From NCBI GenBank assembly GCA_000965745.1, contig CP009479.1:878457-942456 (forward strand): DNA of 64,000 nt, given 5' to 3'. This document shows, in pieces, positions 8,711-16,282 of the stretch. Origin of the DNA: an uncultured archaeon (GTDB taxonomy: Archaea > Thermoplasmatota > Thermoplasmata > Thermoplasmatales > Thermoplasmataceae). How positions within the stretch are numbered: position 1 is the stretch's first letter; each line of letters starts with the position of its first letter. The translations under genes and the position numbers were made by a program. The notes beneath the pieces are model-generated. The model had not been told where the DNA came from. It saw only the letters and a program-made list of their open reading frames with translations, and did not search any database.

Positions 8711-9781
8711 GTGCCTGTAATACGTAAGGATATGATCGAAGAAAGCAATCCAGCAGAGGATTCAATTCGACACTTTGCGGCCCAGGCATCTGCTTTTAAA
8801 AGTCACAAGAAAGCAAGGGACGCTGCATTTAAAGCTTGGAGAACAATGAGAGCTAGAGAGCTTGAAATAGCTTCTAGGGGAGTTCCAAGGCTAGATAAAT
8901 TCAACAAAGACGCATACCTAGTTCCAGAAGGCGTCAGCTTCTCGACATACAGGACTTCTTCTCCTTTAGTTAAAACCTCAAAGCTAACGAGCAAGGAAAA
9001 TGGCGGTGTTGGGAAGGAACTCTCAGACGGTTGGGTAGCAAATTATGCTACAGGATGCACTCATGGATGCAAATTCTGCTACGTGGATGCAATCCATAAA
9101 AAATTTGGTCAGAAAAGGGTTGGCAGTATTGTGTATGATGACTGGGGAGATTACTTTGCTATCCCTTCCAATCTGGACGAGGTTATTGAAAATACTAAGT
9201 GGAAGAGGTGGAGCGGGACTGAAGTGATGCTTTCATCAACTCATGACCCATATCTTCCTCAGGTTAACAAGTACACAAGAAAAATCCTCGAAAAGGCTCT
9301 TCCCGAAGGGGTAAAATTCTGCATACAAACGAGAAATCCACTTGTGGAGCGTGATATGGAGCTTATAAGTCAATACCGGGACCAAGTGAGACTTCAGGTG
9401 TCCATAGCATCAATGAATGAGGATCTCTCCAGAGCTATAGAACCAAGGGTAGTTAAACCAGAAAGAAGACTGCAAATCCTCGAAAAGGCTAGAGAACATG
9501 GGCTGAATACCGGAGTCATAATAGCTCCTGTATTCCCGGAACTAAAAATCAGACCACACGTTTATGCAGACATAAAAGCCATTGCCTCAAGACTAGAGAC
9601 ATTTAGGCCAGACCACATATATGGCGAATCACTGCATCTAAGGGGAATAAACATAGCATATGTTGAAGATGCACTTGGGCAAGCAGTGAATATCGATGGG
9701 TTTGACAAAAAGGCGGAAGAATGGTTCCACAAAGCCTTAAGTTGCTATAATCTGAAAGGAATTTGGTGGAAGGAGTTTTGA
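8711..9781 (+). CDS. Radical SAM protein (SPL-like/three-Cys-motif), partner of TcmP
   Basis: A 356-residue protein with the radical SAM cluster motif CTHGCKFCYV at C116, C120 and C123 (CX3CX2C). It is followed by TIM-barrel features similar to spore photoproduct lyase-like proteins (STHDPYLPQVNKYTRKILEKAL, IQTRNPLVERDMELI, VRLQVSIASMNEDLSRAIEP). The N-terminal 100 residues are charged and helical. It starts at GTG 8711 with a TATA-like box about 25 nt upstream, so it is probably leaderless. It converges on the TcmP gene 7 bp away. The substrate is unknown. As the first gene inside the integrated element it looks like cargo rather than replication machinery; a host-protection role is only a guess. 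Confidence 0.8.
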   Translation: MPVIRKDMIEESNPAEDSIRHFAAQASAFKSHKKARDAAFKAWRTMRARELEIASRGVPRLDKFNKDAYLVPEGVSFSTYRTSSPLVKTSKLTSKENGGVGKELSDGWVANYATGCTHGCKFCYVDAIHKKFGQKRVGSIVYDDWGDYFAIPSNLDEVIENTKWKRWSGTEVMLSSTHDPYLPQVNKYTRKILEKALPEGVKFCIQTRNPLVERDMELISQYRDQVRLQVSIASMNEDLSRAIEPRVVKPERRLQILEKAREHGLNTGVIIAPVFPELKIRPHVYADIKAIASRLETFRPDHIYGESLHLRGINIAYVEDALGQAVNIDGFDKKAEEWFHKALSCYNLKGIWWKEF

Positions 9782-9788
9782 ACTATTC

Positions 9789-10799
9789 TTATTCAGTATC
9801 AAACTTCAGGGTCTGTTGTTCAAAACATTTGTTAAGGGCTGTCTCAGCATCTTGTCCAGTGACATTTTCAAGATGGTAGGCTATCCAGTTAACAGACTTG
9901 ACCCAATCACTTCCGGTTAGTGTATTTCTCGTGTAATAACCTAAGTGATATACGGGTGTATTTTTACGGGAATAAATTGGGAAAGCTTGCCCCTTCTCTT
10001 TTCCTATGCTATCTTCGAATTGTTTGTTCAACAGGCTTCTATAGGTTCCCTTCGAGTTTAGGTCGTTCATTTCAACATCAAGTATTTCCTTCAACTCCTC
10101 TGGGGTTTTGCCCAAACTGGTGCATATTGCCTTTACATAACCTAGATTACCTTTCTTCAGGGCACCATAAACTCGTTCAGATCCAGAGCTAATATTCACT
10201 AGGTAATCAACCCCTAAGTATTTTGAAGATAGGTATCTGTAAGTTCTCCAGTCAGTTTCCATTCCTTCTTGGTCCCCAAGGGCAAAAATAAGTGGCTTTT
10301 CAAATTTTTCTTCTATCAATTTGACGGCTTCACCGATTTTTTTATTACAGTTGCCCTCGATTACATGAAACTTATCTTGAAGCCCCATTTGACCAACCCT
10401 ACTTTTCAAGAGGCGAGCTCTCTCTTCGTTGCTCTCAATAAATATCGCCATGTCAAATTCTCTGTTTCCCTCTTGTTCCACGGTTGCCGCAAAAGGAGAT
10501 CCCACAACAGCTCTAAGTTTGCTACCTCTCTTGCCTCTAGTGACAGTAAGGCCACCTCCCGCGTACAGGTCAAGATAAATAGCTCCGTCATAATTTGCAG
10601 AAATAGCTTTTTCTCCCTTAGCTACCATCAGAAATCTGCTTGCAATGCTCCTCACTGCAACCAGTTTAGACAGCGTATAGGGCTTATAACTCACATCGTG
10701 GCTCGATGGTTCAAACACTTTTGCTAGCCTGACAATAGTTTCTATTCTGTCGCTTAAATATTTGATAGAGGCATCAATACTCGGTTTCCTGACTTCCAA
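9789..10799 (-). CDS. tcmP: Three-Cys-motif partner protein (TcmP family)
   Basis: A 336-residue protein resembling the TcmP family, whose members sit next to radical-SAM-like proteins carrying a three-cysteine motif. The N-terminal half has a Rossmann/methyltransferase-like core (AIYLDLYAGGGLT at about 70-82, IFIESNEERARLLKSRV at about 118-134, and a strand FALGDQEGMETDW). The C-terminal part is helical. TcmP biochemistry is not established. Its tail-to-tail arrangement with the radical SAM gene, with 7 bp between the stops, supports a functional pair, although they must be expressed from separate promoters. Confidence 0.75.
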   Translation of the reverse strand: MEVRKPSIDASIKYLSDRIETIVRLAKVFEPSSHDVSYKPYTLSKLVAVRSIASRFLMVAKGEKAISANYDGAIYLDLYAGGGLTVTRGKRGSKLRAVVGSPFAATVEQEGNREFDMAIFIESNEERARLLKSRVGQMGLQDKFHVIEGNCNKKIGEAVKLIEEKFEKPLIFALGDQEGMETDWRTYRYLSSKYLGVDYLVNISSGSERVYGALKKGNLGYVKAICTSLGKTPEELKEILDVEMNDLNSKGTYRSLLNKQFEDSIGKEKGQAFPIYSRKNTPVYHLGYYTRNTLTGSDWVKSVNWIAYHLENVTGQDAETALNKCFEQQTLKFDTE

Positions 10800-11138
10800 T
10801 TTAAAGATCAGTTTATATCATGAAACTGACCATAAAAAAATGTATCGGTCAAGCAGCCCTTGAATATTTCTCAATAGACTTCTTAATTGATGACATGACT
10901 TCAGAGAAACAAGTGCTGCTTACTAAGAGTTTTTGATACCATAGTATCAAATTTGTGGAGTTAGCGGAATACCATCTCTCCGAGAAACAGTTTTTTGTAG
11001 AGACTGACTGCTAACGATTATTAGCAGAGTAATCGCTTTGAAAACCAGTATCAGAAAGGGTTTGCAGAGGGGGATAATGCCAGGGTATATTACCCCCTTT
11101 GACAATTATATAAGTAGAACACAGGAAGTGATGAGAAA
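10800..11138. promoter_or_regulatory. Control region between cargo and replication operon
   Basis: A 339-bp non-coding stretch that serves as promoter for the leftward TcmP gene and the rightward replication operon. It contains the palindrome at 10932-10951, a half-site CAGTATCAGAAA at 11047-11058, and a TATA-like AATTATATAAG at about 11104-11114 that positions transcription close to the ATG at 11139. The same palindrome plus half-site recurs at 17255-17291. It is a candidate replication origin or regulatory hub. Confidence 0.45.
10932..10951. promoter_or_regulatory. Palindromic operator/iteron TTTGATAC-N4-GTATCAAA
   Basis: A perfect 8-bp inverted repeat with a 4-bp spacer (CATA). Its core, TGATAC-N4-GTATCA, recurs at 17255-17270. 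A dimeric ribbon-helix-helix protein such as the one encoded at 11139 is a natural candidate ligand, but this is inference. Confidence 0.55.
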
Positions 11139-11345
11139 ATGGTTGACAGAATAAGTGTAGCTTGCCATGATGACTTCTTGGAAAGTCTTGATAAGCTTTC
11201 AGAAAGGCTTACGCTCTCCAGAAGTGCAACGCTAAGGCTAGGAGTGTATGAGTTGGCTAAAAAGGAAGGTATGGGCCCTGGTGACGTTAACACCAGGAAT
11301 CCCGTGGACAGTTCCCAGGAGTTGAACCAAGGAGAGTCCGTATGA
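11139..11345 (+). CDS. Ribbon-helix-helix (CopG/Arc-type) DNA-binding protein
   Basis: A 68-residue protein. Residues 3-45 fit the ribbon-helix-helix pattern: a short beta strand DRISVAC, then two helices (FLESLDKLSERL and SRSATLRLGVYELAK). The rest is a hydrophilic tail. Such proteins act as copy-number or transcription repressors in plasmids and archaeal viruses. It is the first gene of the replication operon; GGAAGTGATG precedes the ATG. Its TGA overlaps the ATG of the next small gene (ATGA), implying translational coupling. It probably controls its own promoter through the nearby palindrome. Confidence 0.75.
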   Translation: MVDRISVACHDDFLESLDKLSERLTLSRSATLRLGVYELAKKEGMGPGDVNTRNPVDSSQELNQGESV

Positions 11346-11476
11346 AAGATACAAACTTTGCTAATAAACATTCGCAATCAGACCGTAAAAATACAGGTTC
11401 TCCAGCTAACAATAGGGCTGAACGGATGAAAGAATACATGGATCTCCTGGACGAGCTCTTTGAGGGTGTTGAGTGA
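11342..11476 (+). CDS. 44-residue hydrophilic protein of unknown function
   Basis: A small frame that begins with the ATG of an ATGA overlap with the ribbon-helix-helix gene and ends at TGA 11474-11476, just before the helicase gene. The protein is polar in its first half and ends in an acidic helix (RMKEYMDLLDELFEGVE). The tight stop/start overlap, and the GGAGG for the next gene placed at its stop codon, support it being translated. I do not recognise it; it may be a small helicase-loading or regulatory peptide. Confidence 0.55.
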   Translation: MKDTNFANKHSQSDRKNTGSPANNRAERMKEYMDLLDELFEGVE

Positions 11477-11487
11477 GGAGGACCAAA

Positions 11488-13638
11488 ATGCAACCAAGTG
11501 GTTATTCTGCACTTTCAGTGGCCTTAAGTCCTGGTCAGATAGATGAGTTTGAGAAACGCCTGCAGTTCCTCACAGAAGGTCGTTCAAAGAAATTCAGCGA
11601 GGTTTTGTCACAATATTCTGCGGTCGCAATCACTTTGCATCAGGCAAAGGAAATTGATCGCCTGAGAGGGATTCAAAGCAAACTGGTCAGGGTGTATGAC
11701 ATTTACAGCGGATATGACCAGCCCGACCCCGCTCCAGAGCTAGTTGAGGGATGGATGGAATCTGTAAGAGAGGAGGTCATCAATAAGAACGAAGTTGACC
11801 GTCAAAAGCTAGCCCAGGAAATAAACGAGGAATACGGGTTTGCCAATCTAAATGGTGTCGAGTTCCTTAGATACGATGATGCTGAAGGATATTGGAAGCC
11901 TGATGCTGAGTTGTTCATAGGGAAGATAGTCAGACATGTTCTGCCCGATGAGTCCACACAACATATTGTCAATGAGGTTTGCCATTGGATTAAGGACTAT
12001 AGACTATTAGCAAACCCTTCTGAATTTGAGAAAGTCCCTGATGGGTTGATAAATATGCCAAGAGGTGTGTTCAACATCAGAACGGGAAAGCTGGAACCCC
12101 ACAATCCAGACTACCACTTCAGATATGTGTTGCCTTTCAACTACAATCACAGGGCCAGGAAGTCCAAGTTCATGAAGGTCCTTTCCGAGATTACTGAGGA
12201 TGACCCCCGTAAAGCTGTTAGGGTTCTAGAGATGTTTGCATGGGTCCTCATTCCTGGATATCCCATACAGAAAGCTATTGCACTGTATGGGAACGGAAAC
12301 AATGGAAAATCAGTGATTTTGGGAGTTCTGTCTGCATTTGTAGGCTCCCTAAATGTCTCTGGCGTCACTATGCAGCAGTTATGTGACAACAGATTTGCCG
12401 CAGCAAATCTTAGAGGGGCCCTTGCCAACATCTCAGGAGATGTCGGTGCAGGTGCATTACTGGACACCTCTCAGTTCAAGCAGGCAACGGGAGGGGACAG
12501 AATAGATGCGGAGAAGAAGGGCGTTCAGGAACCCTTACGGTTCTGGAACACAGCTAAGATGATCTTCTCCTTCAATACTCTTCCAAGAACCAGAGATACC
12601 ACTAATGCGTATTTCAGGCGGTTTGAGTTAATTGAGTTGGTACAGGACTTTGAAGGCAGAGAGGACAAGAAGCTTCTGAGCAAGCTCACAACAGAGGATG
12701 AGTTGCAGTCCATATTCAACACAGTCAGTTCGGTATTCCTGCCAGCGCTCCTGGATAAGCTGGAGTTCGAGTTCGGAAAGAAGGCTGATGAAATCAGGAC
12801 AAATTACGAATTGAATGCAAATTCCGCTCTTGCATTCATAGATGAAAGAATAGCGCCTAACAGCATTGGACAGATACTTTCCCAAGACCTATATGCCAAA
12901 TATACTGAATGGTGCAAGGAAAAAGGAGTTGTTGCACTCTCAGAGGAATCCTTCGGAAGTGCACTCATCAAGCTGTCAGGCATAGAAGGGGTTTTTAAGT
13001 CTCGAAAGCAGGAGAACGGTGTCAGGAAAAACTACTACGTTGGAATATCTTTGACAACACCTGAGAATGATTCTAACAAACCTAAAAACAAGGAAGAGAC
13101 CCCGACCTATGGCACGTTTGAAGAGGCAGTATTAGACTATATTTCCAATCACTTCAAGGACCGGAGTGCCATAGGTGGCATAGTATCTGTACTCCCGGAT
13201 GGTTTGGGAAACGGTACGAGAGTACAAAACCCATGCCACCTATGGCAGCAAAAGAGAACCATACTCTCAAAAGATGCCGTAATAGCATCTCCAGAGAAGT
13301 GCCATAGCTTATCGGTACCTATGGCAGAAGATGATTCCAAAGACTGTGTCTCCCCATCTGAAGTTGACGACATCAGCGAAAGTAATGAAAACGAGGGAGT
13401 GCAGACAGATACTGAAAAATCACTGCTTGAAAGAGTTATCGACCTTCTTACTGATTGTACATACAACACCACAGAGAAATTCAGATCTGTTCAGTATCTT
13501 GCTGAAGCAGCAATAGACGGAGACATCACACATAGCACAATCTACGAGGCTCTGGAGGAAGGGGTTAGCCGGGGACAGGTAGTCAAGAAGGGTGCAAAGT
13601 ACGGATTCAAGTGTTACGTTGGAGGTGATTCAACATGA
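11488..13638 (+). CDS. SF3 (D5/P4-type) replicative helicase with N-terminal RHH-like segment
   Basis: About 716 residues. The helicase core has Walker A GNGNNGKS at about 268-275, preceded by a D5_N-like region (GLINMPRGVFNIRTGKL), and later QATGGDRIDAEKKG and FSFNTLPRTRDTTNAYFRRF, typical of plasmid and viral D5/P4 helicases. No archaeo-eukaryotic primase domain is evident at the N-terminus. Instead, the first 45 residues (ALSVALSPGQIDEFEKRLQF and onward) look like a ribbon-helix-helix unit. After about residue 525 comes a low-complexity linker containing inverted repeats, then a C-terminal winged-helix-like segment. The start is ATG 11488, with GGAGG upstream; GTG 11473 is less likely. It is the key replication protein of the element. 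Confidence 0.85.
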   Translation: MQPSGYSALSVALSPGQIDEFEKRLQFLTEGRSKKFSEVLSQYSAVAITLHQAKEIDRLRGIQSKLVRVYDIYSGYDQPDPAPELVEGWMESVREEVINKNEVDRQKLAQEINEEYGFANLNGVEFLRYDDAEGYWKPDAELFIGKIVRHVLPDESTQHIVNEVCHWIKDYRLLANPSEFEKVPDGLINMPRGVFNIRTGKLEPHNPDYHFRYVLPFNYNHRARKSKFMKVLSEITEDDPRKAVRVLEMFAWVLIPGYPIQKAIALYGNGNNGKSVILGVLSAFVGSLNVSGVTMQQLCDNRFAAANLRGALANISGDVGAGALLDTSQFKQATGGDRIDAEKKGVQEPLRFWNTAKMIFSFNTLPRTRDTTNAYFRRFELIELVQDFEGREDKKLLSKLTTEDELQSIFNTVSSVFLPALLDKLEFEFGKKADEIRTNYELNANSALAFIDERIAPNSIGQILSQDLYAKYTEWCKEKGVVALSEESFGSALIKLSGIEGVFKSRKQENGVRKNYYVGISLTTPENDSNKPKNKEETPTYGTFEEAVLDYISNHFKDRSAIGGIVSVLPDGLGNGTRVQNPCHLWQQKRTILSKDAVIASPEKCHSLSVPMAEDDSKDCVSPSEVDDISESNENEGVQTDTEKSLLERVIDLLTDCTYNTTEKFRSVQYLAEAAIDGDITHSTIYEALEEGVSRGQVVKKGAKYGFKCYVGGDST
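13167..13326. repeat. TGCCA/TGGCA inverted repeats inside the helicase gene linker
   Basis: TGCCATAGGTGGCAT at 13167-13181 and its exact reverse complement ATGCCACCTATGGCA at 13233-13247 form a 15-bp inverted repeat. Each arm is itself a TGCCA-N4-TGGCA palindrome. A third pair, TGCCATAG at 13300-13307 and CTATGGCA at 13319-13326, follows. All lie in the section encoding the variable linker of the helicase. They could bind a replication or partition protein, or mark an insertion. Confidence 0.6.
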
Positions 13639-13826
13639 TCCCTTCACTTGAATCATTCGAGACCAAACAGCAGGACACCATGATACTGGTTGCCATTTCG
13701 CAGGACTTCAATGTTGCCTGGAAGGACCGGGACTGGTATCTGCACGAACAGGGCCTCGTATATCTTGATGTGGAGCTCGCTGAAATGCTGATTCAGAGGG
13801 GCATTGCCAGGAGGGTGAGAAGATGA
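13635..13826 (+). CDS. 63-residue protein of unknown function
   Basis: It begins at an ATGA overlap with the helicase stop and ends at another ATGA overlap with the next gene, so it is embedded in the coupled operon. The sequence has a hydrophobic beta-rich centre (ILVAISQDFNVAWKDRDWYL) and a basic end (RGIARRVRR). An internal ATG at 13680 would give a 48-residue form. No family is recognised. Confidence 0.6.
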   Translation: MIPSLESFETKQQDTMILVAISQDFNVAWKDRDWYLHEQGLVYLDVELAEMLIQRGIARRVRR

Positions 13827-14182
13827 AACGAGGACTGAATCCGGGGAAATCGCTCGCAGACAAGCTCCAGCTATTGCCCAAGAAGGTCCCCAGACTCATC
13901 CAGGAAAACCTGGATGGGATAGCATCTCCATACCTTGGAAATATTGTGGTTATCTCTGACCAGGGGCAACAGGATGCACTGGGCAGTGAGATTATCAGTT
14001 TTCTTGAGGCCGAGGGGTTTGCTCTGGAGGCCGCACCCGTATATGTGCGACACAAGGATCACATTGGAAAGGTCTGGAAGTTTTCGCTGGGGCTCTATGT
14101 CAGTCTGTTCTACCGCGTACAGGAAGCAAATAACATCTCAATCACTGGAAGGATTGCAAGGGTCCAGGGGAGGTTCCCATGA
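13823..14182 (+). CDS. 119-residue protein of unknown function
   Basis: Coupled to both neighbours by 4-bp overlaps. The N-terminus is basic (KRGLNPGKSLADKLQLLPKK), and the middle alternates strand and helix (GNIVVISDQGQQDALGSEIISFLEAEGF). There is no membrane segment. The family is not recognised. Its position in the replication operon suggests a DNA-metabolism or regulatory role. Confidence 0.6.
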   Translation: MKRGLNPGKSLADKLQLLPKKVPRLIQENLDGIASPYLGNIVVISDQGQQDALGSEIISFLEAEGFALEAAPVYVRHKDHIGKVWKFSLGLYVSLFYRVQEANNISITGRIARVQGRFP

Positions 14183-14382
14183 AATTCGGAAAATACTCTG
14201 TCTCGGAGGTTCAGAAATTCAAGGGCCAACTCGTGAAGGTCTATTACTTCGATGTCAACAAGGGCCTGGTCACCCACGCTGGCGAAGTGCTGAATCGTTC
14301 ATTCAAGTATCTGCCCGTAGAATCTCGGACCTGGAGGAAGAGGATACCCCTGGAGCAAATCGTGGAGGTCCAGGAAATATGA
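14179..14382 (+). CDS. 67-residue basic protein, possibly SH3-like
   Basis: Starts at an ATGA overlap with the previous gene. It is rich in beta strands (GQLVKVYYFDVNKGLVTHAGEV) with conserved-looking aromatic and basic residues near the end (YLPVESRTWRKRIPLEQIVEV). It resembles a small SH3-like barrel, but no family is recognised. Confidence 0.55.
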   Translation: MKFGKYSVSEVQKFKGQLVKVYYFDVNKGLVTHAGEVLNRSFKYLPVESRTWRKRIPLEQIVEVQEI

Positions 14383-14513
14383 CTCTCAGAAAGCTACTCA
14401 TCAGAATATACGAGAACTATCTCTGGCTAGCATACTACAGGCTGAAATCACGCATTTTCGGGGAGCCTGAATACATATTTCTTGGGGAGGATGACAATGC
14501 AGATCGCCCGTGA
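14379..14513 (+). CDS. 44-residue protein of unknown function
   Basis: A small frame beginning at another ATGA overlap (14379-14382). It has a basic aromatic helix (RKLLIRIYENYLWLAYYRLK) and an acidic end. It overlaps the start of the winged-helix gene by 17 bp and carries that gene's GGGGAGG ribosome-binding site. The unbroken run of stop/start overlaps is the main evidence that it is a gene. Confidence 0.5.
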   Translation: MTLRKLLIRIYENYLWLAYYRLKSRIFGEPEYIFLGEDDNADRP

Positions 14514-14757
14514 GGAAAGGGAAAGGGCCCGAATCCTTTGGCTGGTGAAAGAGTCAGAATGGCAATCGGCCAAGCATATAGCTGCGAGATACCAGGAACT
14601 GTATCACGAAGAGATGAGCGTCCAGAAAGTCAAGAATATCCTGCAGCTCTTCATAGATGAGGGTCTCATAAGAGCCAAATCAACAAGACAGCGGAATTTC
14701 GCCAGGAATGTCTATTCCAGGAATGAGCCAACACTTATAAGCGAGGAAAAACTATAA
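14497..14757 (+). CDS. Winged-helix DNA-binding protein
   Basis: About 86 residues from the ATG at 14497, which lies 6 nt after GGAGG; an ATG at 14491 and a TTG at 14482 are less well placed. The order of elements (ARILWLVKESEWQSAKHIA, a recognition-type helix MSVQKVKNILQLFIDEGLI, then a basic wing RAKSTRQRNFARNVYSR) fits a winged helix-turn-helix. It is the last gene of the replication operon and is followed by a hairpin terminator, so it may be a regulator of the operon or of the membrane cassette. Confidence 0.65.
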   Translation: MQIAREERERARILWLVKESEWQSAKHIAARYQELYHEEMSVQKVKNILQLFIDEGLIRAKSTRQRNFARNVYSRNEPTLISEEKL

Positions 14758-14794
14758 TTTATTAGGTGTTGAACCAACCATTGTGAGGCAACTC

Positions 14795-14842
14795 TGGGGC
14801 AGAGTCAACCACTGCCCCAACTCCTATTCTTATCATTTTTCA
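14795..14842 (+). terminator. Hairpin plus T-rich terminator of the replication operon
   Basis: TGGGGCAG (14795-14802) and CTGCCCCA (14812-14819) form a perfect 8-bp stem with a 9-nt loop, followed by T-rich sequence ending ATCATTTTTC. It sits 38 nt after the winged-helix gene's stop codon and before the promoter of the membrane cassette. Confidence 0.6.
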
Positions 14843-14909
14843 AAACCTAACTTATCCTTGAAAACACTGACTTTCCAAACGATTTTATGGCTAAAACATA
14901 CGAGGTAGG

Positions 14910-14918
14910 TATATATAT
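14910..14918 (+). promoter_or_regulatory. TATA box of the membrane-protein cassette
   Basis: TATATATAT centred about 35 nt upstream of the ATG at 14949. Transcription would start near 14940, and GGTGAT at 14941-14946 lies next to the start codon. It marks a separate transcription unit for the five membrane or secreted proteins. Confidence 0.55.
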
Positions 14919-14948
14919 GGTTGGCAGGCTGTTTCAGCCAGGTGATCT

Positions 14949-15815
14949 ATGGAAAAATTGAAACCTAAACTAAAACGGTTCACCATTTTCGGGTTCCTGG
15001 CGGTCATGATCGCCGTGATTGCGCTGCCAGTGGGAACCTCGTTTGCCCAGGGCATCAGTGGGCATGGAAACACTCAACTGTACTCCACTCAGTTCGTGTC
15101 AGAGGCCCTGGCAATGCAGAATGGTACAACTACCTACAGCGCACTGCCCTTCAGTTCTGTGAATGGTTCATATACCATTTCAAACAGCTACCTGGTCGCA
15201 GGAGTCAACAACACAACTTTCACGGAGAATTACGGTGTAGTCTATCTTGCATCGAATATAACATTCAGCGAACTTTCATCTCACTCAGTCAACAAGCTTG
15301 TTGCACACATATCTCCAGTCTCCAACATCACAGCAGAACTTGGATTTGGGTCTGCATCAGTGACACCTAACGGAACATCTCTCTCATTCACGCCACTGCT
15401 TTCACAGAACACCACGGGAACAAATGGCTCTGCAACAATGACATTCAACCTTAACCCAGCTGAGCTCTCTGAAAACTCAACAGATGTTGTCGTTCTCAAG
15501 CTCCAGTTCACCAATGCATCATCATCGTTTTCAGCCTCAGGCTATGTTCTAGGCACCCAGAACGCTGAACCATGGTACATAGCAGGCGAATCTGCAGCCT
15601 ATGCAGTTGGCGGAACTCTGCTCTTTGCATTCGGATTTCTTGCACTCCCACACCTTGACATCAAGGTCAACAAGGCTAAGCTCCCATCGCTCCCAAGGAA
15701 GAAGTCCAAGTCATCACGGAAGACACAGACAACTCAGTACAGGCAGCAGGTCCAGAGAGCAAAACAGGTGAACAGCAGCAACAGAAAGAACTCGAAAAAA
15801 GGAGGTCGAAAGTAA
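14949..15815 (+). CDS. Secreted, membrane-anchored Thr/Ser/Asn-rich protein
   Basis: A 288-residue protein. A basic N-terminus and hydrophobic stretch (FTIFGFLAVMIAVIALPVG, about 15-33) ending FAQG looks like a signal peptide. Residues 35-215 form an extracytoplasmic region rich in N-x-S/T sequons and beta strands. A second membrane segment lies near 217-236 (AYAVGGTLLFAFGFLALP). The last 50 residues are a strongly basic cytoplasmic tail (KSKSSRKTQTTQYRQQVQR...KNSKKGGRK). This type I topology with a nucleic-acid-like tail suits a spike or envelope protein that contacts DNA, which is inference. Its TAA overlaps the next ATG. Confidence 0.65.
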   Translation: MEKLKPKLKRFTIFGFLAVMIAVIALPVGTSFAQGISGHGNTQLYSTQFVSEALAMQNGTTTYSALPFSSVNGSYTISNSYLVAGVNNTTFTENYGVVYLASNITFSELSSHSVNKLVAHISPVSNITAELGFGSASVTPNGTSLSFTPLLSQNTTGTNGSATMTFNLNPAELSENSTDVVVLKLQFTNASSSFSASGYVLGTQNAEPWYIAGESAAYAVGGTLLFAFGFLALPHLDIKVNKAKLPSLPRKKSKSSRKTQTTQYRQQVQRAKQVNSSNRKNSKKGGRK

Positions 15816-16282
15816 TGGCAGACACAGACTACATGCTATACAAGCGGATTATCTCGAAGCGTATGAGTGTCGGTGCAACCATCCTGGCATCATTCCTGGT
15901 GCTCATAGAACTTGCACTGCTCTTCTCTAGACCGTCATTCGGATTCGCTGGACATACCTACTACGTCAGCCAGGGTGTTGCAGCCTTTGCAATGCTCATT
16001 GGTGCACTCTTTTGGGCCATTGCAGAGATGTTCACACCCGCAGGAAGGACATTCTGGGCCCTGGCATCACGGTTCATAGTTGCATTCCTGATTGGCGGAA
16101 TATTCGGCGGTATAGTCGGTTCAGTGAGTGATTTCGGGCAGCTTGTGCTGGTCCCTGCATCAAACGGAAACGGGCTTGCAATATTCATGCTCCTGGGGTA
16201 TCTCTGGGTATTCATCGTCCTGGTATATTCCGGTGCATGGATGCACGCCAAGAACTTTGTCAAGAGAGGTGGTAAGCAGTGA
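15815..16282 (+). CDS. Four-helix membrane protein of the cassette
   Basis: A 155-residue protein with four hydrophobic segments (about 18-38, 49-72, 79-104 with a glycine-rich GGIFGGIVGSV, and 119-141). Both termini are basic and probably cytoplasmic. The ATG overlaps the previous stop by 1 bp, and its TGA overlaps the next GTG. No family is recognised. It is the largest polytopic protein of the cassette and could organise the smaller FG(V/I)W proteins. Confidence 0.65.
   Translation: MADTDYMLYKRIISKRMSVGATILASFLVLIELALLFSRPSFGFAGHTYYVSQGVAAFAMLIGALFWAIAEMFTPAGRTFWALASRFIVAFLIGGIFGGIVGSVSDFGQLVLVPASNGNGLAIFMLLGYLWVFIVLVYSGAWMHAKNFVKRGGKQ

Noticed and set aside
13935-14378. The upstream part of a 192-codon frame ending at 14513
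   Set aside because: It overlaps two coupled genes in another frame; only its last 44 codons, starting at the ATGA of 14379, fit the operon.
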